Positions 1-5,481 of a DNA stretch of 5,810 nt are shown one piece after another. The translations under genes and the position numbers were made by a program. The notes beneath the pieces were generated by a model. It worked only from the letters and a program-made list of their open reading frames with translations. It was not told the DNA's origin and ran no database searches. The DNA is taken from the NCBI GenBank assembly GCA_005888465.1, contig VAYJ01000141.1, positions 1 to 5,810 of the forward strand, in the 5' to 3' direction. The stretch is from Actinomycetota bacterium. GTDB taxonomy: Bacteria; Actinomycetota; UBA4738. How positions within the stretch are numbered: position 1 is the first letter of the stretch; each line of letters begins with the position of its first letter.

Positions 1-111
1 AACGAATCCGCCCGAGCCGGCCGCGAATTGCACCCCACCCACGCTCGCGAAGCGCGAGTTGAGCTCCTCGATCAGCATTCCGGCGCTCTTCGGCGTCTGA
101 AGATCACTCAC
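1..111 (-). CDS. Partial unidentified protein, N-terminal end only
   Basis: A minus-strand reading frame enters from the left edge and opens at a GTG at 111, with an alternative ATG at 78. The visible 37 residues begin (M)SDLQTPKSAGMLIEELNSR and continue FASVGGVQFAAGSGG, which reads like ordinary soluble protein with balanced composition. I do not recognise the family. The frame stays open upstream of the GTG to about 157 with equally protein-like residues (GEISPVPDETARI), so the true start is uncertain or this may be the tail of a decayed longer gene. No convincing Shine-Dalgarno site precedes either start; only weak GAGACA or GAAGAG stretches are present. The rest of the gene lies outside the window. 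Confidence 0.35.
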   Translation of the reverse strand, partial: MSDLQTPKSAGMLIEELNSRFASVGGVQFAAGSGGFV

Positions 112-339
112 AATTCGAGCTGTCTCATCGGGGACAGGTGATATTTCGCCGATCGATCACGGTGAGCGGACCGCGATGCCGCTCGACCTCGCGAACCCAC
201 TTCCGACGACCGCGATGTGTAGCAACCCATGGGGGGGGCATCACCGCGCCACCTGGGTCTACTAGGAATGGATGCGACGTGCTAGCCGACATCCCATGGT
301 CGCTTGGACCTCGCGCTTGATGCCGGTGGGCTTGAGCCG
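112..339. other. Stretch without a supported gene
   Basis: This is a spacer between the partial left gene and the recombinase remnant. A minus-strand frame runs through it without a stop, but its residues are of mixed, low-quality composition. The best-looking part is the end (KWVREVERHRGPLTVIDRR, about 138-194), which I cannot assign. A run of eight G lies at 231-238. I see no RNA gene, terminator or clear promoter here. Confidence 0.4.
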
Positions 340-562
340 TCACAGGCGCTGGACCGCTTGGCGTGTGCGCGGGCGCGGGGTGGGCGTAGCGAAGTGTCAT
401 CTCTTAGGACTGATGGCCCATGAGCTCCTGCACGGTGCGCAGGTCGACCGCGAAGGTGTTCGAGTGCGCTCTGTCGTGGGTGAATATGGACGCTCGATCT
501 CAGCGCTCTGTGACGATCTCACGTAGCAAGCGGAGCGTCGCGTGAGCCGCCGGAAATCCCGC
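340..562 (-). pseudogene. Tyrosine recombinase (phage-type integrase) remnant, C-terminal end
   Basis: Read on the minus strand, one frame gives VDLRTVQELMGHQS, a TAA stop (404-406), and then EMTLRYAHPAPAH. A change of frame then gives RQAVQRL and a TGA at 340-342. DLRTVQELMGH followed about ten residues later by LRYAH is the signature end of tyrosine site-specific recombinases: the box II histidine region and then the nucleophilic tyrosine. The gene is dead. The TAA lies between the histidine motif and the tyrosine, a second stop (TGA) lies further upstream, and a frameshift follows the tyrosine. The stretch where the H-x-x-R motif should be (HDRAHSNTF) is shorter than normal. The N-terminal and core domains are absent; the last possible coding (LRLLREIVTER) is near 510-545 and is not clearly part of the family. 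The upstream limit given is approximate. The remnant fits with the tRNA scar at 5128-5172 as a sign of past integration, but nothing proves that the two belong to one element. Confidence 0.62.
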
Positions 563-572
563 CTAGCTAGGC
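561..572. repeat. 12-base perfect palindrome GCCTAGCTAGGC
   Basis: GCCTAGCTAGGC is perfectly self-complementary and contains two CTAG tetramers, which are usually scarce in GC-rich genomes. It lies exactly between the end of the broken SDR frame and the recombinase remnant, and it supplies stop codons to two minus-strand frames. It may be chance or a joint between fragments; no function can be read from it. Confidence 0.3.
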
Positions 573-1158
573 AGCGTCTTTGAAGTCTCCGATCTGCGCA
601 TCGAGCGCACGTTTGAAGGCAGGCCCGTGCTCGAACTGGATGTCCTCGGAAGACGACCGGCGACATGCGATGCCCGCGCGAGCTGACCGACACCACGCGG
701 CTCGGCGCGGCGGCGCGCAGCGCCGGCACCAGGAGGCACGTCGCGAGGAAGTGGCCGAGGTGGTTCGAGCCGAACTGGAGCTCGAAGCCGTCGGCCGTCT
801 TCATCGGCGGGCACGCCATGACGCCGGCGTTGTCCACCATGATGTGCAGCGCCGGATGGCGCGCGAGGAAGCGGTCGGCGAAGGCGCGGATCTGCTGAAG
901 CGAGCCGAGCTCCAGCTCCGCCACCTCGACCTTCGGGTTGCCGGTCGACTCGCGGATGCCTGCGGCGACGGCTTCACCCTTCGGCAGGTCGCGGGCGGTG
1001 AGGATCACGTGCGCGCCCCGCTCAGCGAGCGCCCGCGCCGTTTCCTGGCCGATCCCGCCCGACCCGCCGGTGACTAGCGCCACCTTGCCTCGCAGGTCGA
1101 TCCCTTCGCTCACCTCGCTCGCCGTGGTGTCGGCGCCGAACGTCGTCGCGTCGCGCAT
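567..1158 (-). pseudogene. Broken short-chain dehydrogenase/reductase (SDR)
   Basis: The reading frame opens at ATG 1158, with AAAGGACG about 12 bases upstream; a GTG at 1194 is possible but less well placed. Residues 1-170 are a good SDR N-terminal half of the retinol dehydrogenase-like type. They carry the cofactor motif TGGSGGIG at 30-37, NAG at 110-112, the structural Asn in SNHLGHF at 131-137, and the serine strand VVSVSSRGH at 155-163. After SPVVF (170) one extra base, near 648, throws the frame off. In the restored frame the family sequence resumes briefly as EDIQFEH and then changes to GPAFKRALDAQIGDFKDAA and a stop at 567. The position where YxxxK should follow is therefore replaced by unrelated sequence. 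The catalytic Tyr and Lys and the whole C-terminal half are missing, so the product cannot be an active SDR. This looks like a frameshift plus a deletion or recombination joint. The unshifted frame runs on to 397 as arginine-rich nonsense through the recombinase remnant. Confidence 0.75.
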
Positions 1159-1187
1159 GGCAGGCTCGTCCTTTCGTCTCCGGGCGC

Positions 1188-1364
1188 CTACCACGTCGGA
1201 CGCAAACGGGAAACGGCCTCAACGCGCCGCGAGCTGGGCCTCGCGACCCCGGGTCGTCGCTCCAGCGCTTCCATGAGGTCGTTGCCATCCCTTGTAGAGG
1301 TGCGCAGGGATTTCAGCGCCGCTCGCCCTTCCTGCACAGCCCGTTCCAACCACGCGGAGAGCTG
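1188..1364 (-). pseudogene. Fragment resembling a sensor histidine kinase dimerisation region
   Basis: A minus-strand frame without a start codon reads QLSAWLERAVQEGRAALKSL, then RTSTRDGNDLMEALERRPG, and ends at a TAG (1188-1190). The pattern AVQEGRAALKSLRTST followed by NDLMEAL resembles the helix after the phospho-acceptor region of NarL-family sensor kinases, where sequences of the form 'AIxEGRDAVQxLRSSTxxxNDLAxAL' are common. No ATP-binding domain, H-box or start is present, and an in-frame stop lies just upstream. It is therefore a relic at best. It overlaps the GTG-start option of the SDR by a few bases. The assignment comes from pattern memory only, and a chance frame cannot be excluded. 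Confidence 0.42.
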
Positions 1365-1431
1365 TGTGGGCTACGATCCGGTCTAGGGACGGTGACGACT
1401 CGAGGCGGGTGCCCGGCTTTCCGTGCTACCG

Positions 1432-1470
1432 TGTCGAAAGCGCGAACCCGTGAACGTCATCATAGTGAGA
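1432..1470 (+). promoter_or_regulatory. Probable ECF42-type sigma promoter of the DGPF-sigma operon
   Basis: TGTCGA at 1432-1437 is followed by a 17-base spacer and CGTC at 1455-1458. This matches the -35 (TGTCGA) and -10 (CG[A/T]C) pattern I recall for ECF42 sigma factors. The 39-base block agrees at 27 positions with the one at 3127-3165, including TGTCGAAA, GAACG, CAT and the downstream AGTGAGA. It lies about 56 bases before the ATG at 1515, leaving a normal leader. Since the second gene of the transcript encodes the sigma factor, this predicts positive autoregulation. Confidence 0.68.
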
Positions 1471-1514
1471 CGGTCTCGTCTGCTCCGGATCGCCACGCCG
1501 TCAGGAGGATCGCG

Positions 1515-1886
1515 ATGAAGTACATCATGCTGATCTATGAGACTCCGCAAAACCTCGAGTCCCGGAAGGACGGGGAGCGCGACCCGTACGTCGCCGCGTG
1601 GAGGGCGTACCACAAGGCCCTCATAGCGGCAGGCGCCTACGTCGGCGGTGCGCCGCTCAAGAACGTCGCGACGGCGACGACGGTCCGACTGAGGGAAGGC
1701 AGGCGTCACGTTCAGGACGGCCCGTTTGCCGAGGCCAAGGAGCAGCTCGGCGGCTTCGTCATCCTTGACGTCGCATCCCTCGACGCGGCGCTCGAGTGGG
1801 CGGTGCGCTGCCCTGCGGTGGCGTCCGGCGCAATCGAAGTACGGCCTGTGGACGTCGACTACCACGCCACGTTCGTGGAACCCTGA
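1515..1886 (+). CDS. DGPF-domain (YCII-related) protein
   Basis: This is a 123-residue cytoplasmic protein of the YCII-related, DGPF-motif family. Its start is fixed by AGGAGG at 1503-1508, six bases before the ATG, and by the family N-terminus MKYIMLIYE. The diagnostic stretch is DGPFAEAKEQLGGFVILDV (DGPF at residues 68-71), followed by the usual helix and IEVRPV strand near the C-terminus. Length and residues are typical, and there is no signal peptide or membrane segment. The biochemical role of the family is not settled; YCII folds resemble dimeric ferredoxin-like enzymes. These genes commonly sit beside ECF42 sigma factors and are their known targets, as seen here: the sigma gene starts four bases after this stop, and a matching promoter lies upstream. 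An in-frame ATG at 1392 would place the promoter inside the coding sequence and lacks a ribosome binding site, so it was rejected. Confidence 0.9.
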   Translation: MKYIMLIYETPQNLESRKDGERDPYVAAWRAYHKALIAAGAYVGGAPLKNVATATTVRLREGRRHVQDGPFAEAKEQLGGFVILDVASLDAALEWAVRCPAVASGAIEVRPVDVDYHATFVEP

Positions 1887-1890
1887 CCTC

Positions 1891-3111
1891 GTGGAGGACG
1901 CGCGAAGGACGGTCGAGGCCGTGGCGCGGGCGTCTTACGGGCGCCTGCTCGCGTACCTCTCCTCCGAGACGCGCGACGTGGTGGGTGCCGAGGACGCGCT
2001 GGGTGACGCGCTGCTCGCGGCGCTCACCTCCTGGCCGAAGGACGGCGTGCCGCGGCAGCCGGAGTCGTGGCTGCTCACTGCGGCGCGGCATCGGCTGATC
2101 GACCAGGCGCGGCGCCGGCGGGTGCGAGACGAACACGAGGGCACGCTCCGCCGTCTCGCGGCCGAGTCCACGGCGACGGCGGTTGCCGGCGGCACATTCC
2201 CCGATCGGCGCGCCGAGCTGCTCTTCGTCTGCGCGCACCCGGCGATCGAGCCCGCCCTGCACACGCCGCTGATGCTCCAGACCGTGCTGGGTGTCGACGC
2301 GGCGCGGATCGCGCAGGCATTCCTCGTCCCGCCGGCGACCATGGGGCAGCGGCTCGTTCGAGCCAAGCAGAAGATCCGCCAGGCGGGCATACCCTTCGAG
2401 GTTCCGCAGGACCATGAGCTGCCAGAGCGTCTCGACGCCGTGCTCGAGGCCATCTACGCGGCATACGACCTCGGCCGTGACGACGCTGCCGGCATCGACC
2501 CCCGCGCGCAGGACCTGGCCGACGAGGCAGTCTGGCTCGCGCGCGTGGTCCGCGAGCGGTTGCCCGAGGAGCCGGAAATCCGCGGGCTCCTTGCCCTCAT
2601 GCTCTTTTGCGACGCGCGTCGTGCTGCGAGACGGACACCCGACGGTCGCTATGTCCCTCTGTCGGAACAAGACCCCGGATCGTGGTCCACGTCGGCCATC
2701 CGCGAGGCCGAGACCGAGCTCGGCGCGGCGGCGCGAGGCGGGCGGATCGGACGGTTCCAGCTCGAAGCCGCCATCCAGTCAGTCCACGCCGAGCGCGCGC
2801 AGACGGGGCGCACCGACTGGGCCGCGATCGTCGTGTTCTACGAACACCTGGTCCAGCTGGCTCCCACACTCGGGGCCCGGGTCGCGCAGGCCGCCGCCGT
2901 GGCGGAGGCCCACGGTGCCGCGGCCGGGTTGGCGCTGCTCGACACGATCGACCGCGCCGCCGTGGCCACGTATCAGCCCTTCTGGGCCGTGCGCGCACAC
3001 CTGTTGCGGCAAGTGGGCGAGGGCGTCGACGCGGTGGAGGCGTACGACCGCGCGATCGGCCTCACCGAGGATCCGGCGATCCGGCGATTCCTGCTGGAAC
3101 GGCGCGGCTGA
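1891..3111 (+). CDS. ECF sigma factor with C-terminal extension, ECF42 type
   Basis: This 406-residue alternative sigma factor would direct RNA polymerase to a small set of promoters. Region 2 covers about residues 5-80 (AEDALGDALLAAL at 33-45, SWLLTAARHRLIDQARRRR at 59-77). Region 4 covers about 108-167, from the hallmark ELLFVCAHPAIEP to IAQAFLVPPATMGQRLVRAK, which is its helix-turn-helix, and KIRQAGIPF. The long tail is the ECF42 extension: a DUF6596-like part with AIYAAYDLG, and then a TPR-like helical part (AAAVAEAHGAAAGLALLD and AVEAYDRAIGLTEDPAIRRF). The family uses this tail in place of a classical anti-sigma factor. I chose GTG 1891 because the protein then begins EDARRTVEAVARA as relatives do, and it lies four bases after the DGPF stop. 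There is no strong ribosome binding site, so translation is probably coupled. A longer frame from 1726 would overlap the DGPF gene and was rejected. No anti-sigma gene is present. Confidence 0.9.
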   Translation: MEDARRTVEAVARASYGRLLAYLSSETRDVVGAEDALGDALLAALTSWPKDGVPRQPESWLLTAARHRLIDQARRRRVRDEHEGTLRRLAAESTATAVAGGTFPDRRAELLFVCAHPAIEPALHTPLMLQTVLGVDAARIAQAFLVPPATMGQRLVRAKQKIRQAGIPFEVPQDHELPERLDAVLEAIYAAYDLGRDDAAGIDPRAQDLADEAVWLARVVRERLPEEPEIRGLLALMLFCDARRAARRTPDGRYVPLSEQDPGSWSTSAIREAETELGAAARGGRIGRFQLEAAIQSVHAERAQTGRTDWAAIVVFYEHLVQLAPTLGARVAQAAAVAEAHGAAAGLALLDTIDRAAVATYQPFWAVRAHLLRQVGEGVDAVEAYDRAIGLTEDPAIRRFLLERRG

Positions 3112-3126
3112 TTCTCGCGGCGTTCC

Positions 3127-3165
3127 TGTCGAAACGCCTTCCTCTGGAACGCCATAAGAGTGAGA
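3127..3165 (+). promoter_or_regulatory. Second ECF42-type promoter, upstream of the DUF899 gene
   Basis: TGTCGA at 3127-3132, a 17-base spacer and CGCC at 3150-3153 repeat the arrangement at 1432-1458. The only change in the -10 core is T to C. The flanks also match: AAA after the -35, GAACG, CAT, and AGTGAGA at 3159-3165. The element begins 15 bases after the sigma stop and ends 37 bases before the ATG at 3203. The DUF899 gene would thus have its own sigma-dependent promoter in addition to any read-through from the sigma operon. Confidence 0.66.
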
Positions 3166-3202
3166 GCTGGAACCGCGAGACTCCGGCCCGAGGAGGCGAA
3201 CG

Positions 3203-4141
3203 ATGTGTCCTGGATGTGTGACGACGCTGGCCCTGACCGCAGCGGGCGCCACCTCGACGGGCGGCATCGCCACGCTGATCGTGAGCAGGCTGCGCGGCAA
3301 GAACAGACGGAACGAGGAGAGAGACATGGACAAGAACAAGGTGAGAGCGATGGAGCGCCGGCAAGGGCATCTCGCAATGAACACACCCCCGATCGTGTCG
3401 CCGCAGGAATGGGAGGCGGCGCGCCAGCAGCTCCTCGTGAAGGAGAAGGCCGTGACCCGTGCCCGTGACGCAATGGCCGCCGAGCGCCGGCGGATGCCGT
3501 GGCTGGCCGTGGAGAAGGAGTACGAGTTCGACGGGCCCAAGGGCAAGGCGAGCCTGCTCGACCTGTTCGAGGGCCGCCGTCAGCTGATCGTCTACCGCGC
3601 CTTCTTCGAGCCCGGCGTGTCCGGCTGGCCCGAGCATGCCTGCCGCGGCTGCTCCCTGGTGGCCGACCAGGTCGCCCACCTCGCCCATCTGAACGCCCGC
3701 GACACCACTCTCGCGTTCGTCTCGCGCGCGCCGCAGGCGGACATCGAGCGTGTGAAGGCACGGATGGGCTGGGAGATCCCGTGGTACACCATCAGGGACA
3801 GCTTCGACACCGACTTCGGCGTCGGCGAGTGGCACGGCACGAACGCGTTCATCCGCGACGGCAACAACGTATTCCGCACGTACTTCGTCAACAACCGCGG
3901 CGACGAGGCGATGGGGAGCACCTGGAGCTACCTCGACATCACTGCGCTCGGGCGCCAGGAGAAGTGGGAGGACTCGCCGGAGGGCTACCCGCAGACCCCG
4001 CCGTACAAGTGGTGGAACTGGCACGACGAATACGGCGACGCCCCGCCGTCCCAGTGGTGGAGTGGCCGCGGCACGGACGACCTCGACCCCGCCGACCCCC
4101 GACCGCTGCGCCCCGACTCAAAGGGCGGCGACGCCACGTGA
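3203..4141 (+). CDS. DUF899 thioredoxin-like protein with an N-terminal Cys/hydrophobic extension
   Basis: This 312-residue frame has two parts. Residues 1-41 (MCPGCVTTLALTAAGATSTG and on to RLRGKNRR) form a CxxC pair, one hydrophobic stretch at about 6-27 and a basic tail, like a small membrane-anchored protein. From about residue 59 (MNTPPIVSPQEWEAARQQLL) it is a standard DUF899 protein: AERRRMPWLAVEKEYEFDG, the LLDLFEGRRQLIVYR strand, a CxxC at 147-150 (HACRGCS), FVSRAP, MGWEIPWY and a Trp-rich C-terminus ending in QWW. The family has a thioredoxin-like fold; its substrate is unknown. The long start has AGGAGG at 3191-3196, six bases before ATG 3203. A second strong site, GAGGAG at 3314-3319, precedes the in-frame ATG 3326 (MDKNKVRAME), so a 271-residue soluble form is also likely. 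Other in-frame ATGs are at 3350 and 3377. The gene appears to belong to the sigma regulon through the promoter at 3127-3165. Confidence 0.85.
   Translation: MCPGCVTTLALTAAGATSTGGIATLIVSRLRGKNRRNEERDMDKNKVRAMERRQGHLAMNTPPIVSPQEWEAARQQLLVKEKAVTRARDAMAAERRRMPWLAVEKEYEFDGPKGKASLLDLFEGRRQLIVYRAFFEPGVSGWPEHACRGCSLVADQVAHLAHLNARDTTLAFVSRAPQADIERVKARMGWEIPWYTIRDSFDTDFGVGEWHGTNAFIRDGNNVFRTYFVNNRGDEAMGSTWSYLDITALGRQEKWEDSPEGYPQTPPYKWWNWHDEYGDAPPSQWWSGRGTDDLDPADPRPLRPDSKGGDAT
3314..3328 (+). promoter_or_regulatory. Internal ribosome binding site and start for a short DUF899 form
   Basis: GAGGAG (3314-3319) and the adjoining AGAGAC lead to an ATG at 3326 in the same frame as the start at 3203. Its strength and spacing equal those of the outer start. 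It decides whether the product is anchored (from 3203) or soluble (from 3326), or whether both are made. Confidence 0.55.
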
Positions 4142-4235
4142 TCGCTCACGTCGGAGGTGTCCCAGGTGGAAGAGGCAGGCAACCCAAACTGTTCGGAGTG
4201 GGCTCTCGATACTGAGGCCCTCTCTTTTTCGGGGG

Positions 4236-4249
4236 GTCGACTGGTCAAC
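4236..4249. promoter_or_regulatory. Possible repressor operator before the SDR gene
   Basis: GTCGACTGGTCAAC is an imperfect inverted repeat: 10 of 14 positions match its own reverse complement, with the centre at CTGG. It lies 21 bases before the SDR start, between the leader and the ribosome binding site. Operators of this kind are often used by TetR-family repressors beside SDR genes. No regulator gene is in the window, so this is a weak suggestion. Confidence 0.25.
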
Positions 4250-4270
4250 TAGAAGAAAGGACGGTGGACG

Positions 4271-5020
4271 ATGACAGCACTGAGAATCGAAGGAACGACC
4301 GCACTGGTCACAGGCGCCAACCGTGGCATTGGACGCGCGCTAACCGAGGCGCTCCTCGCCCGAGGCGCAGGGAAGGTCTACGCCACCGCGCGTAATCCGC
4401 AAGCACTGAGCACTGTGCGCGATGGGCGGCTTGTGCCGTTGCGGCTCGACGTGACCGACGCGGATCAGATCCGCGCGGTGGCCGAAGCGGTTCGGGACGT
4501 CCGGCTGGTTATCAGCAATGCCGGGGTGGCGCTCGCCACAGGCTTCGCGGAGTCGGCCGACGTCGACAACGCCCGGCGGGAGATGGAAGTGAATTACTTC
4601 GGTCCGCTACAGCTCATCCAGCGGCTGGCGCCGACGCTGGCGAAGAACGGCGGAGGTGCAGTCGTGACCATCGGCTCCGTCGCCGGTCTGACAAACTTGC
4701 CCATCATCCCCACCTACAGCGCCTCAAAGGCCGCCCTCCATTCCCTTACTCAAGCCGCACGCGCCCTTCTTGGAGGACAGCGCATCTCGGTTTTCGGCGT
4801 CTACGCTGGTCCGGTGGATACCGACATGTCCCGCGCGCTCCCGGTGGCCAAGGCTTCGCCGCGCGACGTAGCGTACGCCATTCTGGACGGCATCGAGGCA
4901 GGCCAAGCAGACATCTTTCCGGACCCGTTCGCGGTGGCTTTCGGTCGACAGTTCGAGGCCTCGCCGAAGGCGTCGGAGCGGCAGCTTGCCGCGATGGTGT
5001 CAGGCGCTCCCGCCGCGTGA
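4271..5020 (+). CDS. SDR family NAD(P)-dependent oxidoreductase, intact
   Basis: This is a 249-residue classical short-chain dehydrogenase, the usual length, expected to be cytoplasmic. Visible parts are the cofactor motif TGANRGIG (14-21), LDVTD (59-63), NAG (83-85), the structural Asn in VNYFG (107-111), the catalytic Ser of TIGSVAG (Ser136), and YSASK (Tyr149, Lys153), followed by GPVDTDM after the active site. The Arg in ATAR (41), at the end of the second strand, favours NADPH over NADH, an inference from the family. The substrate cannot be told. AAAGGA (4256-4261) precedes the ATG at a slightly long spacing. The 129 bases before it carry a possible operator but no copy of the TGTCGA promoter, so it is probably not in the sigma regulon. 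It is unrelated in detail to the broken SDR at 567-1158, so it is not a duplicate of it. Confidence 0.9.
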   Translation: MTALRIEGTTALVTGANRGIGRALTEALLARGAGKVYATARNPQALSTVRDGRLVPLRLDVTDADQIRAVAEAVRDVRLVISNAGVALATGFAESADVDNARREMEVNYFGPLQLIQRLAPTLAKNGGGAVVTIGSVAGLTNLPIIPTYSASKAALHSLTQAARALLGGQRISVFGVYAGPVDTDMSRALPVAKASPRDVAYAILDGIEAGQADIFPDPFAVAFGRQFEASPKASERQLAAMVSGAPAA

Positions 5021-5127
5021 AGGTGCCGGGTGGCGAATTGTTGAAAACGGACCTCGTCGCCCGAGTATTGCGTTATCCCATTTCTGCTACCGCTGCCGAA
5101 AAACCCTTGTCCCATAAGGGCCAAGAA
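5021..5127. other. Spacer between the SDR gene and the tRNA scar, with a small hairpin
   Basis: No gene is visible. CCCTT (5104-5108), the loop GTCCCAT and AAGGG (5116-5120) form a 5-bp stem directly before the tRNA fragment. It has no U-run, so it is not a standard terminator. It could be part of an integrase-binding region next to a crossover site, but this is speculative. Confidence 0.3.
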
Positions 5128-5172
5128 AGCTTCCCAAGCTGGACGTCGCCGGTTCGACCCCGGTCGCCCGCT
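5128..5172 (+). pseudogene. 3' fragment of tRNA-Gly(CCC), probable attachment-site scar
   Basis: The fragment runs from the inner anticodon stem to the 3' end. The anticodon loop TTCCCAA (5131-5137) has anticodon CCC at 5133-5135. The 3' stem is GCTGG, the variable loop ACGTC, the T arm GCCGG-TTCGACC-CCGGT (5148-5164), the acceptor strand CGCCCGC (5165-5171) and the discriminator T (5172). Only AGC/GCT of the anticodon stem pairs. Upstream there is no D arm and no GCGGGCG acceptor strand, so the 5' half is gone. Homology stopping at the anticodon stem is the classic result of integration into a tRNA gene, where the element carries a copy of the 3' half. In that case the element would lie to the left and older chromosome to the right. 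CCA is not encoded. The fragment cannot give a working tRNA. Confidence 0.72.
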
Positions 5173-5481
5173 CTCGTGAGAACCTCGCCTTCCACCCAGG
5201 CCACACGCCCGAGGACATCGCCCAGGGCTCCGGGCGGAGGACCACGACGTGGACGAGATCGCCAAGCTCTGTGCGGACCTCGCGGCAGTGGGTTCATCGC
5301 GGCCGTGACCTGGCACTGAGGTGCCGAGGCGGACACGGAACCCTCCTGCGGTAGCCCGCAAAGGGCTGGAAAAGACCCGTGCGGGGATTTTGGTACGGGA
5401 CGAAGCCCACGGGGCTGGATCACGGGAGAGAAGGACTAGAAACCGCCCTGAGCGTTTTGCGCAATTCGGGACGGCGACGGA
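5173..5481. other. Stretch without an intact gene; coding-like debris
   Basis: Two short plus-strand pieces look protein-like: ENLAFHPGHTPEDIAQ (5178-5225) and, in another frame, EDHDVDEIAKLCADLAAVG ending at TGA 5306-5308. A frameshift would join them, but I do not recognise the family and neither has a credible start. The remainder, to 5481, shows nothing I can name. Confidence 0.3.

Noticed and set aside
138..194. Minus-strand KWVREVERHRGPLTVIDRR as a DUF3024-like piece
   Set aside because: The resemblance is limited to a few residues, and the expected conserved proline/tryptophan and downstream motifs are absent.
1392..1514. Longer N-terminus for the DGPF protein from ATG 1392
   Set aside because: It would cover the promoter, has no ribosome binding site, and the family begins at MKYIMLIYE.
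1726..1890. Longer N-terminus for the sigma factor from ATG 1726
   Set aside because: It overlaps the DGPF gene out of frame with Ser/Arg-rich residues; relatives begin near the GTG at 1891.
2292..2297. TGTCGA inside the sigma gene
   Set aside because: There is no CG[ATC]C at the required distance, and the hexamer is part of conserved coding sequence.
1759..2670. Long minus-strand open frame opposite the sigma gene
   Set aside because: It is an Arg-rich antisense shadow with no recognisable motif, produced by GC-rich codon bias.
4213..4230. Possible terminator GAGGCCCTC followed by TCTTTTT after the DUF899 gene
   Set aside because: The stem is only three base pairs and separated from the T-run; too weak to call.
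4921..4950. TGTCGA on the minus strand (4945-4950) with a 17-base spacer, inside the SDR gene
   Set aside because: The -10 position reads CGGG, the rest of the shared block is absent, and it lies within and antisense to an intact gene.
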